DNA of 64,000 bases from Scilla litardierei (Eukaryota; Streptophyta; Magnoliopsida; Asparagales; Asparagaceae): assembly GCA_030789695.1 (NCBI GenBank), contig CM061132.1:150978597-151042596 (forward strand), read 5' to 3'. The stretch's first letter is position 1; the number at the start of each line of letters is the position of its first letter. A program made the position numbers and the translations under genes. The notes below the pieces were generated by a model. The model did not search any database. It was not told where the DNA came from and worked only from the letters and a program-made list of their open reading frames with translations. Below are positions 35,294-45,622 of this stretch, piece after piece.

Positions 35294-36017
35294 TACATTT
35301 TTAGTTTCCCCCAAAATTTTAAGGTTTTCCTTCCAAAAGTTTCACAAACTCTTTTTTTTTTCTTGCCCAGTGATTTCTCAAGATTTTATTCCAGCCATCT
35401 TTTTATACATAATTTTGTCATAGTCAGCAATCTCATTTAAAAACATTGTGGCATTAACAGAAAAGTAATCTTTACATTGTTTGACATTACTTAGATTGAG
35501 TTTAACTCTAAGGTTTAATACTTTTTTTTGGTAGAAATGGAATAATTTCAGATGGATGAGCACATCCAATGTCCTTTGGAACGTCTCTTAACTTTCAAAC
35601 ATATATGTTATAGCTTCAACAAGGAAAGAAAGATTACTAAATGGCTTATGGCCTATCTGGCCGAGTTAAGTTTTCTAAAGTTTAGCCTCTTAACGTCAGA
35701 AAGCTATGTATCATTAGTCTTTAAACTTTCACAGATTGTAGCTGGCAAGCTTCAAAAGTTAGCCCAAACTGTAATTTGGAAAAATACAATCATATTTGAT
35801 TTTTTTAAACTCTAAAACTCGAAGAGAAAACACGTAGCTTCATTTTGTATTCCAACGATATTCAAAATTAAGGAAAATACAATTTTTTATACATCGGAAA
35901 GCATTTTATAAAAAGAGGGCACTAGGCCTCGATTCCATGCCTACCAAGAGGGAGGGTGAGAGTGTGCCAACCGAGCAATGGCTCGTTGGCAGGAATATAC
36001 AATTTCAAAAACGAGAG
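35294..36017. other. Unassigned AT-rich sequence (first 50 bp continue the decayed Helitron array)
   Basis: Starts with the resumed AAAATTTT/TAGTTTCC words, then AT-rich sequence without gene or element ends that I recognise. Confidence 0.4.
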
Positions 36018-36020
36018 TTA

Positions 36021-36577
36021 GGGCCTGTTCTTTTGTAAAAATGTGGAAGTTGGAAAGTTGAGAATGTGTGAAATCTGAGGAGAGCGAAATTGTTGTGTAG
36101 TGTGTTCTTTTGGTGGAAAGTGAGGTTGGATTGTAGAGTTGGAAAGTTGAGGTGGGTCTCACTCCGTGAAGTGTGTTCTTTTGGTTGAAGAAAGTTGGAG
36201 ATGGAAAATTAGATTGTGGGGTGTGGTGAACCTAGGTAATGTTACCTCCCTAAATAAAATGAGGTGTGGAAGAAGCAAACGCAGTAGCGAAGGACGAAGA
36301 TGGAGCAAAGGGAGCAGCGGGGCAAGGAGAGAGAGAGGTGATCACACACGAGAGGGCCCCACACGAGACGGATTCTCGCGTAATCGTCGGAAAATGCGGA
36401 AGAAATAAAGAGGGCATCGGATTCCCTCTGACACCCTCCAGCGCGGATGCGAGCCCCCTTTTCCCCAAAATCGCAAAAGAACAGACGCAACGAAAGTTGA
36501 TGAGGAATCCCCGTCTACAGTAATGAATAGTGCAAAAAAGGGGATTCTCGTCCACATTTGGACAAAAGAACAGGCCC
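36021..36577. mobile_element. PIF/Harbinger MITE (Tourist-like), 557 bp
   Basis: Terminal inverted repeats GGGCCTGTTCTTTTGT...AAATGTGGA at both ends (about 25 bp, two mismatches), flanked by TTA at 36,018-36,020 and 36,578-36,580. A TTA duplication and GGGCCTGTT ends define the PIF/Harbinger superfamily. Subterminal GTGTGTTCTTTTGGT words recur at 36,100 and 36,173. The right half is GC-richer than the left and may be captured sequence. No transposase. Confidence 0.85.
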
Positions 36578-37815
36578 TTAGATGTCCACGGACTACATTT
36601 TGCAAACTGCTAATTATAACTTAAGATAAACTATGCTTTTAGAAAATGTCAAAGCCAATGAAGGCCTTAGAAGAGTGAAATCTGTGTTTGTTGATGCATG
36701 TATTCTCGCTGGGCCAGACCAAGCAGAGCCATCCCGCAGCAGGTTGGGCCTGGACAGGTCGGTTTTGTCGGGCTGCATTCCTTCTCATGCACCTAAAATG
36801 GAGGAAACGAATGCGTTAAAGGTCCCGGCGGCACAACCTTGGGTTATGGGACGAACCCTCCGATGACTAAGTTTGGCGAGATTATACGAGGAAAGGTGGC
36901 GATGGGCATAAGATAGCCCGTGTGTGATGGTGCATGAGTTAAGTGTACTTGTGCCCATGGCCGTTGGGGGTTGCTTAGCCCAAAGAGAGCATACCTTCAA
37001 AAAGGGTGTTTTCTCATGTTTATCGAAAGGCTACGAGCCAATGGACGCTGGCCACGTGTATAACTGTGGGCTTCTGGACATAGCCAACTTTGCACGTAAT
37101 GGGCCGCCAATAGTGTCGACGGATAAGACATGCATTAAATGCGATTGTATTTAGAGAGAGAATGTTGATCGTTTGCCTCGGATCATGCCACGGGGATGTC
37201 GTGGGCCAAGCTGTGATCAGGGCTGGCCTCGAGCAAGAAAGCCGTCATGAGGACGTGGGGGAGCAAGCCGTAGACCCTGAGATCGGGTTGTCCTAATGAG
37301 GCTATGTCGAGGACGGGTCTGCCGATCCCTCGAGCCAGGTCAGGAGGTTCCGTTGATGGCTCCTATTTGATGTGTTCGACAGGATTGGTTGCTAATGGGC
37401 CAAACACAATTGCTGGAATTGATATCTATAATGACTCCTCGTCTTCTCGGCTAGGCACCCCGGGCCTAAGCCGAAGCTGAGAGGTCAGGAGTGGAGAGAT
37501 GAGGAGACGAATTGGCTGTTGATACATCTGCTGATCTCACCAGATCTTACTTTGGGGACAAGAAAATGAGAGGGTGCCTCGTTCGAATAGATGAATGCTC
37601 ATAATGGCATGCAGTTGTGGTCATCTTGCTCCTTGAATTGAAGAGTTAGGAAGCGAAGGAAGATCCATTAGATTGACCCGTATTGAATGTAGAATTCGAG
37701 TGGGTATTGTTGCTCTCGAGGAGTCGATGACGTGACATTGTCTCATCGATGCGATCGGATGGCTCAGGACACTCTGATCCAATAGCTGAGGTTGATTCCT
37801 GCTACTTTCTCAGCT

Positions 37816-37823
37816 TATAAAAG
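37816..37823 (+). promoter_or_regulatory. Candidate TATA box
   Basis: TATAAAAG followed by GAGGGGAAGAGAGCAG, an LTR- or gene-like promoter setting, ahead of the broken frame at 37,850-38,355. Confidence 0.4.
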
Positions 37824-37849
37824 GAGGGGAAGAGAGCAGATCGCCTCTA

Positions 37850-38355
37850 TGCCCAGGGTGTTTCTCTTTTCTCCATCTTCGTTTGCAAAAATGTATGAGT
37901 CACATGGCCTCTCTAGCATCACTGATTCTCAGGCGATGCCACCATCGCCCTTGCCGTTGTTGTCGATACGGGTGTCATCGTTTGTCGGGGCTTTGTCGAG
38001 TGAGGAGGAGGTCAAAAGAGAAAATGTGGGCCTCATGTATTTTATCGAGGTGGAGAAGAGGTCTGAAGATGAGAGGCACGCGTGCGGCACGGTTGGCTGC
38101 TATCCCTCTTGCCACTGAGGCCGAGCATAGGCCTCCAGTGGTTGAGGAGGAGGTAGAGTCCCGATGCGATGTCTTGGCCAAACCGCGACTCTGCAGGAAG
38201 TGCATGAGGAACTTGGAGGGGTCGAATGCTTGGCTTCAGGGTTTGGTCCTCACAATGGAGTAGGACTTGAAAGAAGAAAAGGTCCATTGGAGGCGGGTCA
38301 AGGAGGAGCTGAAGAAGGCATGATGTGGTCTAAGCAGGGGAGACGCACCAGGCGA
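37850..38355 (+). pseudogene. Unrecognised decayed coding stretch
   Basis: Frames shift between MPRVFLFSPSSFAKMYESHG (37,850), RAARLAAIPLATEAEHRP (about 38,080) and a Lys/Glu-rich end (DLKEEKVHWRRVKEELKKA, about 38,268-38,325) that could form a coiled coil. Stops at about 38,261 and 38,326 interrupt it. I do not recognise the family. A decayed plant retroelement ORF is possible. Confidence 0.3.
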
Positions 38356-39269
38356 TGATGAACCCATCACGGGGCTAGTTGCATGAGCATGCTCTTTCCC
38401 CTTTCCCTGTTTGTCCTTTTTGAAAGATGCATGCCGCTGAGACAGTTAATTTTGTAACCCTTTACCAATGAAACAGAAGGATTTTTTTGCTATGGATGCC
38501 TATTCTTTGCACCTGGGTAAGCTTGGAAAACTTAGGAGTTGTACCGTGCCGAACATGGGAGGCTCGGGTTGGAATGCATTTGCTAGGCCTAGGGGTGCTC
38601 AGATTTCGAATTTCCTGGACGAGCGTTAGACTTAGCCCTCTATGCTGGGAGAGCATAAGGATAGTTATGCTCGTGCCTCTGAAGAAAAGACTCATGGGGC
38701 TTGAGCTAGGAGCATGATCCCGAACTGGTCCATGGTCATTAGACTATATCCTGGAAAGGACTAGATGATTTGTTAAGACGAGAGATGGCCTTAGCCTAGG
38801 CTAGGGTATCAAGCTCAGTTGGATCCTGGGTTATTCACCGCCGAGGTGTTGAGGTCAAGCATTACCAGCCCAAGCTGTCACTGTGGGGTCAGGGTTTGGG
38901 GGGGTGGTGGTGGGGGGCGAAGCCGAACCGTTATTGACTTCATTTGATGGGACAGTGCCCCTTGCCGAGATAAGAAAAAAACCTGAGCACCAATTCATTT
39001 GCGACAAAACCTTTAAGCAAGAGGTGGAGGATGATGAGGACAAGGGGGAGGAGGAAAGGTGTGGTGATGAAGGCAATGATGGCAAAATGAGGAGGAGAAT
39101 GATGAGTAGAGGAGGCGAGGAGGAGGCGAGAGCAATAGCAGGATGATAGGAGAAGTGTAATGAGGGGAGAAATAAGGGTGAAAATGGAATTTAACTTAAG
39201 GATAGAATATTTATTAGGGTTCTTTCATTGGCATTTCATTTTTCCCCCAAATACCCACACTTCTAAACA

Positions 39270-39762
39270 TCTATATATTAAAACACAAATGTTTTTGAAT
39301 TCTAGGGCTGACTGGGACAAGCTGATGTCATGCTGATGTATAAAGAGGTTGATAGAAGAATGGCTAGGATTTAATCCTGGTAAAAGAAGGGTTGAGATGA
39401 GTGTTTGGAAAACCCACCACTTTTTTCCTTTTATTTTCAAACCCCCCACAATCACTACATTTGCGCAGAATACCACCTATTTCCCCTTTTTGCTAAACCC
39501 CCTCTCATTTCACTTTTTACCCACACACCATACACACACACACTTATGCACTTCCACCCTTCGCGCCCGCGCCGAAGGCGCCTGCTAAATTTTTTTACGC
39601 TAATTTGTTGTTCCGACTCAAAGGCGCCCTCGCCGAATTTATTGTTCTACGCCGAATTTGTTGTTTCGCACAAATTTGACTGTGTAGATAATGTTTGGGA
39701 ACAAATATTTCGTTGGTGAAAATCTTAAATAAACCGTGCCCGCAGGCACGGGTTATGACTAG
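39270..39762 (+). mobile_element. Non-autonomous Helitron, 493 bp
   Basis: Starts TCTATATATTAAAACAC with A before it and ends in a hairpin (CCGTGCCCGCAGGCACGG, 39,734-39,751), then GTTATGA and CTAG at 39,759-39,762, with T after it. A|TC...CTAG|T with a hairpin about 10 bp from the end is the Helitron signature. It contains an (AC)n run near 39,530 and a GC-rich hairpin (TTCGCGCCCGCGCCGAAGGCG) near 39,560. No Rep/helicase gene. Confidence 0.85.
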
Positions 39763-41665
39763 TACTACACTAATATTCAAATGTTTTAAAGCACATGACT
39801 CTTCTTCTTGATTTACCATCTCCTCATCCAACTCCTCCTCTTCTTCACCCTCGGCCTCCTCACCCTTTTCTTCTCCTCTTCTCATCCAACTCATCCTCCT
39901 ACTCCTCTATCGTTGCATGTTCCCCCTCTCATCATCTAACTCCTCCTTATCTCTTTGTGCCACCTCATCCACCACATATTACTCTTATTCATCATCATCC
40001 TCCTCCTCCTCACCCCATCTCCTCTTGCACCTTCATATCCGACGAGTTCAATTAATCCCAAAAAATTCAAAAAATCCAATCAAATTCAAGAACATGAACC
40101 TAATAAAAATCAATTAAAATATTAAAAATCGACGTGCTCGGATTTTGAAGCTTCGGCATCATCGTGATGCCCAAGCTTATATCCTCGTACATTAAATATG
40201 ATGATGATGCATATATGTCCGAGCACCATAAATAAATTTTCGAAAAAATGTTGGTCTAATTCTCAAATCATGAGTAACCATATGGGTGCTCAGGCATATA
40301 TGATACAATTTTGCTTGGGTTTGAGAACCCAAGCTACACTTTAGTCGAGGAGGCGGACGAGGAGGAGGATGATGATGATAATGAGGGGGTTGAGGATTGG
40401 CGACGGTAACAGAGATGACAACGAGGAGGCGACGGCAAGAGGGGACGACGGTGACAGGGGGAGGAAGAACAAAGTATTCTTTTAAAAAGGGTAGAATTGG
40501 TAATTAAAATAATGGCAAGCTTGTAATTAAAATCATGGTGTGTTATATAAAAAAGGAAGTGCAAAAAAAGGCTGCAAAGTGTATTAAGACAAATGGTAAA
40601 GTTGTAATTAAAGTGTAGTGTGTTTATCAAAATTTGTAGTGTGAAAATAGAAGACCCCCGCAAAAATTGGTCAGTGCACACCACCTAACATTCGTCTCTC
40701 CCTCCTGTTTCGCCGCCATCATCATCATCATCATCTTGTTCCTGTCCACAATCAATCAACCATCTAACATTTATATCTCCCTCCTGTTTCACCATCATCA
40801 CCGTCATCTTCTTGTTCTTGTCCACAACCATGCAAATGCAAAACCATCTGCTCAGCCAAATCATGCATCTGGGGGGGCCAAATGGAGACAAGAACGAAAC
40901 CAAGGCTTTTGTTTGAATAGAAACTTGCGAAAATCCCACCTTGGCTTTCACGAGAGTCCAGCCATGACTGTTTGGAGCCTTCTGTTATGTCTCGGATGAA
41001 TGAATCAATGCAATGCTTTTGTTCTCTTCTCCTTCTCCTCTCTCTCTCTCTCTCTCACTGTTGTGTTGGCCGTTGGGTCTTTATTTCGTTGTCTCTAGCA
41101 ACCGAGGAGGAGCCAAGCGAAATGCGATGCCATGAACAAAGAGCTTAGGGACAAAGGGGAAGAGCCAAGGGAGATAATTTGGGCATTGTTGTTTGGATTT
41201 TTGATTTGTTTGAAGGCTTGGACGATAAACATCAAATCAATCAACAAAGTGAGGTGACAACGTAGTCGGATGAGCTCACTTGCCGTGTTGGCTACTTTTG
41301 AACTGTCTGTGCAAAAGTCACGGGGGTCACGAGAGCTTGCCGACTTTAGAACAGAGATTGGGTTGTGAAGATTTGAAGTTTGCTTGTATAAATGCTCAGT
41401 TAATAGCCGACAGTGTCTCTCATTTTTCACGTGAAGAGGTAGATGGCTGTATTTTGGTTGAATTTCGTAAAACTATCCTGATTTATATTTTATAAAAGTG
41501 GATTGTTTTTTATAGTCAATGGGACATTGCACATTTTCCTCTTGTTAAACTAGCTATAGTCTTTGTTTTAAAATGTATAAATAAATATGTAAGGCAAATC
41601 TTAACTCCATTTAACAATCATGTTGATGTTTTATCTGAAGTTCTGAAAAAGATGAAACTCGGCCC
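39763..41665. other. Unassigned sequence upstream of the host exon
   Basis: Low-complexity CTCCTCCTC-rich sequence (39,790-40,030), AT-rich spacer, and a diverged tandem duplication of about 75 bp at 40,681-40,830 (CTCCCTCCTGTTTC ... TGTTCTTGTCCACAA twice). A (CT)n run at 41,037-41,056 follows. No gene found; it may hold the promoter and 5' untranslated region of the exon at 41,666. Confidence 0.4.
40681..40830. repeat. Two-copy tandem repeat, about 75 bp
   Basis: Both copies contain CTAACATT, TCTCCCTCCTGTTTC, a CATCATCA run and TTGTCCACAA. Confidence 0.65.
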
Positions 41666-41876
41666 ATGGGCTCTTATTCGGCTAGAGCACTCCATTGGCT
41701 AATGTTGAGACAAGGCCCAGACTCCATTGCAGGGCTCTTATTAATCGCAGCTCACAGCTTGCCATCCTTCAGATGTCCCATTTTTTTCCTCAACTGGAGC
41801 AAAATATTGGAGGAAAAACCCGAACCTTCAACACAAGTCGCCGCTGATAACAACGGCTCAGAATCATCCCCGTCCT
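41666..41876 (+). pseudogene. Host exon 1, left part: N-terminus of a Rossmann-fold protein, split by a gypsy insertion
   Basis: The frame ending at the gypsy junction reads SKILEEKPEPSTQVAADN, then NGSESSP. Without the insertion and one GTCCT copy it would continue in frame through a Ser run into the nucleotide-binding loop at 47,859-47,912. A hydrophobic and Ser/Arg-containing N-terminus before an NAD(P)-binding fold is usual for plant chloroplast proteins of the atypical short-chain dehydrogenase type. The start codon is uncertain: ATG at 41,666 is in frame, but the sequence after it looks partly non-coding and a T7 run near 41,788 could hide an indel. With the insertion, translation runs into the LTR and stops at 41,954-41,956. 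Confidence 0.55.
41872..41876. repeat. Target-site duplication GTCCT (left)
   Basis: Repeated at 47,854-47,858. Confidence 0.9.
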
Positions 41877-42497
41877 TGTTAGAGCCCAGGTGGGAGAAGC
41901 AGCTGAAGCTTGACTGTTGGGCGACGGGACGAAGGAAGGAGAAGATGAGCAGCTAGCGGGTAAAGAGCTTTAAATCCAGTTCGTCGGATGAAGGTGGGAA
42001 CAGAGATCTAGCCGTTGATGGTAATTGAATTCTAACCGTAGATGGGGAAGCTGAAATAATCGGGAGCGTCCAAATCGCGTCCGAGTCATTTAAGGGTGGG
42101 CCCCCCTTCTATCCGTTGGGCCAGCTGGCCGTGGAGCAGATAAGGCGAGGTTACTGTGAAGTTGGGCGCAGATGTTCGACGGAATGCCTCCTCTCCTCCG
42201 ACCATCCTGTTGAGCGGTTAGGGCATCGTATCCGCCGGCGGAGGGCTCAAGCTGGCCGGTAGGCCGTTACGACGGTTAGGCCGTGGAGGGAATTCCGTTG
42301 GAGATGAGAGAAGCTATAAAAGCTGCAATTGTAAAAGAAGAAATTATCGAAGATTTAATAGAGTTTTGCTCTCATTTTCATTTCTTTTTTCAATTGTCTG
42401 TAATTTTTCCTTCTATTAGTAAAATTCTGATTAGATTTCGCCATTGTTGGCGAAATCTTGTTCTCAAGTATTCTTGGTGAGCAACGGGGCTTCATCA
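41877..42497 (+). repeat. 5' LTR of the gypsy element
   Basis: TGTTAGAGCCCAGG...GGGGCTTCATCA. TATA box TATAAAA at 42,315, followed by an ordinary U5-like tail with CTCTCATTTTC. Confidence 0.92.
42315..42321 (+). promoter_or_regulatory. TATA box of the gypsy 5' LTR
   Basis: TATAAAA about 180 bp before the LTR end; the copy in the 3' LTR is at 47,671. Confidence 0.7.
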
Positions 42498-42500
42498 AAG

Positions 42501-42512
42501 TGGTATCAAAGC
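42501..42512 (+). promoter_or_regulatory. Primer-binding site, initiator-Met tRNA type
   Basis: TGGTATCAAAGC three bases after the LTR, one base off the plant consensus TGGTATCAGAGC. Confidence 0.85.
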
Positions 42513-42525
42513 TAGCTACGCAGCC

Positions 42526-44505
42526 ATGGGGGGTAAGCGTCGACCGGAGTTGGACCCAGCTACTAGGGTTGTAGAAGGCGATCAGGGTACCAACCCTGAG
42601 GTGCAGCTACCGGGAGATCTTGGTGGTGACTCCAATGACTGGAGGACGCAGCAAGAAGAGAGGTTAGGAGTTCAATTCCAGCATTTGTCTTCACAAATCC
42701 AGTCCCAGATCCAAATGCAGATGCAAGTGATGATGGAATCTCAGAAGTTGGCACAGGAGCAAGTCACGGCTCAAATCCAGATGTTGCTTAATCACCAGAG
42801 CAAATCGGAGGAAAGATTCAAGAATCAAGATATTCAAATCCAATGGCTAAGAAATCAGCAATGAAGAGGTGAAGGCCCGATGGTTAACCAAGAAGCAGGA
42901 TCTCGTAATCAACGCGAGGGAAGGAGTGGCGAAGGTTACCTGAATGCAGAAAGGAGTCCAGAAAGAAGGATGGAGCATGGTGAAAATTCCATCCATCTGC
43001 TCCCAAGGACACTCAAGCCCGAATTTCCTATCTTTAAGGGAGATGAAGACGTGCTGCCGTGGCTGAGCCAGGTACAGCAGATATTTGCTTACTACTCTAC
43101 TCCTTATACAAATTGGGTGAATACTTGCTCTTTTTACCTGCGGGGTAAGGCCTTACATTGGTTTGAATGGGGAAAGGTCAATGTAAATAATTTTTTTCAT
43201 TGGGAAAAATTCAAAGAAGAGATCGTTGTGAGATTTGGACCAACCCAGTTAGAAAAACCCTTTGCCGTATTTTCCAATCTCAAGCAAACCGGAACAGTGA
43301 GAGAATATTTAGAAAAGTATGAGCAGATTGTGGGCTTGTTGCGGAAAATGCCGGATGATTATGTCTTGGACAAGTTTATCAATGGGTTAAAAGAAGACAT
43401 TCGTTTGGATGTTATGGCTTTTAATCCTGACACGTACAGAAGAGCTGTACAATTGGCTAGGACTTTTGAGGAGAAGAATGTCTTAGCTAGGAGAAACAAA
43501 ACCCATACCATGGCTAATTCCTTCCCTAGATCACACCAACCCCAGCCACCAGGAGGAATCAGGGAGGGAGCAAAAGAAGGAATTATTAATAGTTATAAGG
43601 GAAGATTGCTAACCCCAGAAGAGATTCAAGCAAGAAGACAAAATAATTTGTGTTTTGCCTGCAATAAGAAGTGGGAAAGAGGGCATAGGTGTAAAAAGCA
43701 GCTATACATTTTAGATGTGGAGGAAGAGGAATTAGAAATAATGGAGGAAGAAGTAGAAGACAATGAGGAAGGGGGAAACCAGGAATTGATGGCTATGGGA
43801 GTAGAGGCCTTCCCTTCCATCTCTATACATGCCCTGACAGGAATTCCAACAGCACAAACCCTTAGGCTGAGGGGTAGTATCAAGGGCCAAAGTGTGAGCA
43901 TCTTGGTGGATACAGGGTCTACACATAATTTCATACACCCTGCCTTGGTTAAATCCTTAGGATTGGAGGTAGAGCAATCTGAGTCTTTTGATGTCATAGT
44001 GGCTAGTGGGGAGAAGTTGCAAGGGGCTGGGATATGCACTGGAGTCCATATCAGTTGCCAAGAGGCACAAATCAAAGTCAACCTGTTAATCTTGCCAATA
44101 GGAGGCCACCAAGTGGTACTTGATACACAATGGTTACGGCAATTGGATGATATTTTGTTTAACTTCAGAAAGTTGCAGATGAAGTTCAATTTAAAAGGCA
44201 AGGAATGTTTATGGCAGGGGGTATTGCCTCATAGTTCCCAGATTGTGGATGAGAAGGGGATACACAAAGCATTTAGGCATCAGGGTGAGGGTTATTGGTT
44301 GCAATTGAACCTTTTGGAAGTAGAGGCAGAAACAGCAAATCAACAGTTGATGCAGGTGGAGCAATTGCCTGGGAAGGTGAAAGAAGTCTTGGAACAATTT
44401 CCTGAGGTGTTTAGGGAGCCTGAGGGCCTACCTCCCAAAAGGGCATTTGATCACAAAATCCCTACTGAAGATGGAGCTAAACCTGTGTGCATTAGACCCT
44501 ACTAG
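42526..44505 (+). pseudogene. Gypsy gag and protease, two in-frame stops
   Basis: ATG at 42,526 follows the primer site by 13 bp. Residues 1-112 are Gln-rich and coiled-coil-like, up to a TGA at 42,862; the same frame continues to 44,505. After the stop come a Retrotrans_gag domain (PEFPIFKGDEDVLPWLSQVQ, then KALHWF and VREYLEKYEQIV, about 43,018-43,480) and a knuckle CFACNKKWERGHRC near 43,651. An acidic linker then leads to the aspartic protease with the active site VDTGSTHNF near 43,905. A TAG at 44,503 closes the frame just before the RT. In the family this part forms the particle and cleaves the polyprotein. Only point mutations separate it from an open frame, consistent with its young LTRs. 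Confidence 0.9.
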
Positions 44506-45622
44506 CATGCTTACATCCTGAAGGCAGAAATTGAAAAGCAAGTTTCTGAGATGTTGGTGGCAGGAACAATCAGACCCAGTGTTAGTCCCTATGCTTCTCC
44601 TGTGGTAATGGTTAGGAAGGTGGATGGAAGTTGGAGAATGTGTGTAGATTACAGATCCCTTAACCAGCAAACCATCAAAGATAAGTTCCCTATTCCTATT
44701 ATAGATGAACTTTTGGATGAATTGTTTGGGGCTCAATTTTTCTCTAAGTTGGACTTGAGATCAGGATATCATCAAATAAGGATGAGTGAGGAGGATATCT
44801 TTAAAACTGCATTTCGTACTCATGAAGGCCATTATGAATTCCTTGTGATGCCCTTTGGCCTAACTAATGCACCCTCTACTTTTCAGTCCCTCATGAACTC
44901 CATATTTAGAAATCAGTTGAGGAAATTTGTCCTTGTGTTCTTTGATGACATATTGATATATAGTAAGGATTGGGAGGCTCACTTAGAACACCTAAAGACA
45001 GTGTTACAGATACTCAAGGAGCAGCAGCTAGTGGTGAAATTATCTAAATGCTCTTTTGGGCAAAAAATCTGTTGGATATCTGGGTCATGTGATCTCCAGT
45101 GAAGGAGTGGCTATGGAACCAAAAAAAATTGAAGCTGTGAATAATTGGCCAACACCCAAGAAGACCAAAGCAGTTAGGGGGTTCCTGGGTCTTGCTGGGT
45201 ACTATAGGAAGTTCATTAAGGGGTTTGGGGGTTTGGCTGCTCCATTAACTGACTTATTGAAGAAGGAGAACTTCAAGTGGAATGAAGCAGCTCAGCAATC
45301 TTTTGAAACATTGATGAAGGCACTATCTACTGCTCCAGTGCTAGCCATGCCTAATTTCAGTGAGGATTTTGTGTTAGAATGTGATGCTTCTGGGAGGGGA
45401 GTGGGAGCAGTTTTAATGCAAAAAAATCAGCCCATAGCATACTTTAGCACCAAGTTGACAGGGAGAAACTTACTCCTATCAACTTATGAGAAGGAGTTAT
45501 TGGCCATTATTCTAGCAGTCACCAGGTGGAATCAATACTTGATGGGAAGAATGTTTACTATCCGTACGGATCATCAGAGTCTGAAATATTTGTTAGATCA
45601 AAAGGTTCAACAAGGGTTGTAA
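44506..45622 (+). pseudogene. Gypsy reverse transcriptase and RNase H, one frameshift
   Basis: The frame from 44,506 encodes the [43 protein letters not shown], and the active site [12 protein letters not shown] near 44,937-44,972 (FFDD in place of YVDD, both Asp present). Near 45,060, in a run of A residues after TTTGGG, the frame shifts. It resumes from about 45,066 with GYLGHVIS, the connection domain (FLGLAGYYRKFIKGFG) and RNase H (LECDASGRGVGAVLMQ, YEKELLAI, IRTDHQSLKYLL). A TAA at 45,620 interrupts it just before the linker to the integrase. All catalytic residues I can check are kept. RNase H here is the usual gypsy type with Asp at LECDAS and at RTDHQS. Confidence 0.9.

Larger units (their letters stand above)
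36581..39269. other. Unassigned region with a possible decayed transcription unit
   Basis: GC-balanced sequence unlike its neighbours. It contains a TATA box (37,816) and a coding-like stretch to about 38,355 with stops. A G-rich tract at 38,890-38,925 and GAGGAG-rich sequence at 39,020-39,150 follow. No convincing protein family. It may be an old LTR element, given the promoter followed by a broken frame. Confidence 0.35.

Noticed and set aside
38883..39146. Gly/Glu-rich frame
   Set aside because: Low-complexity GGTGGTGG and GAGGAG sequence; the opposite strand is equally open as Ser/Pro-rich.
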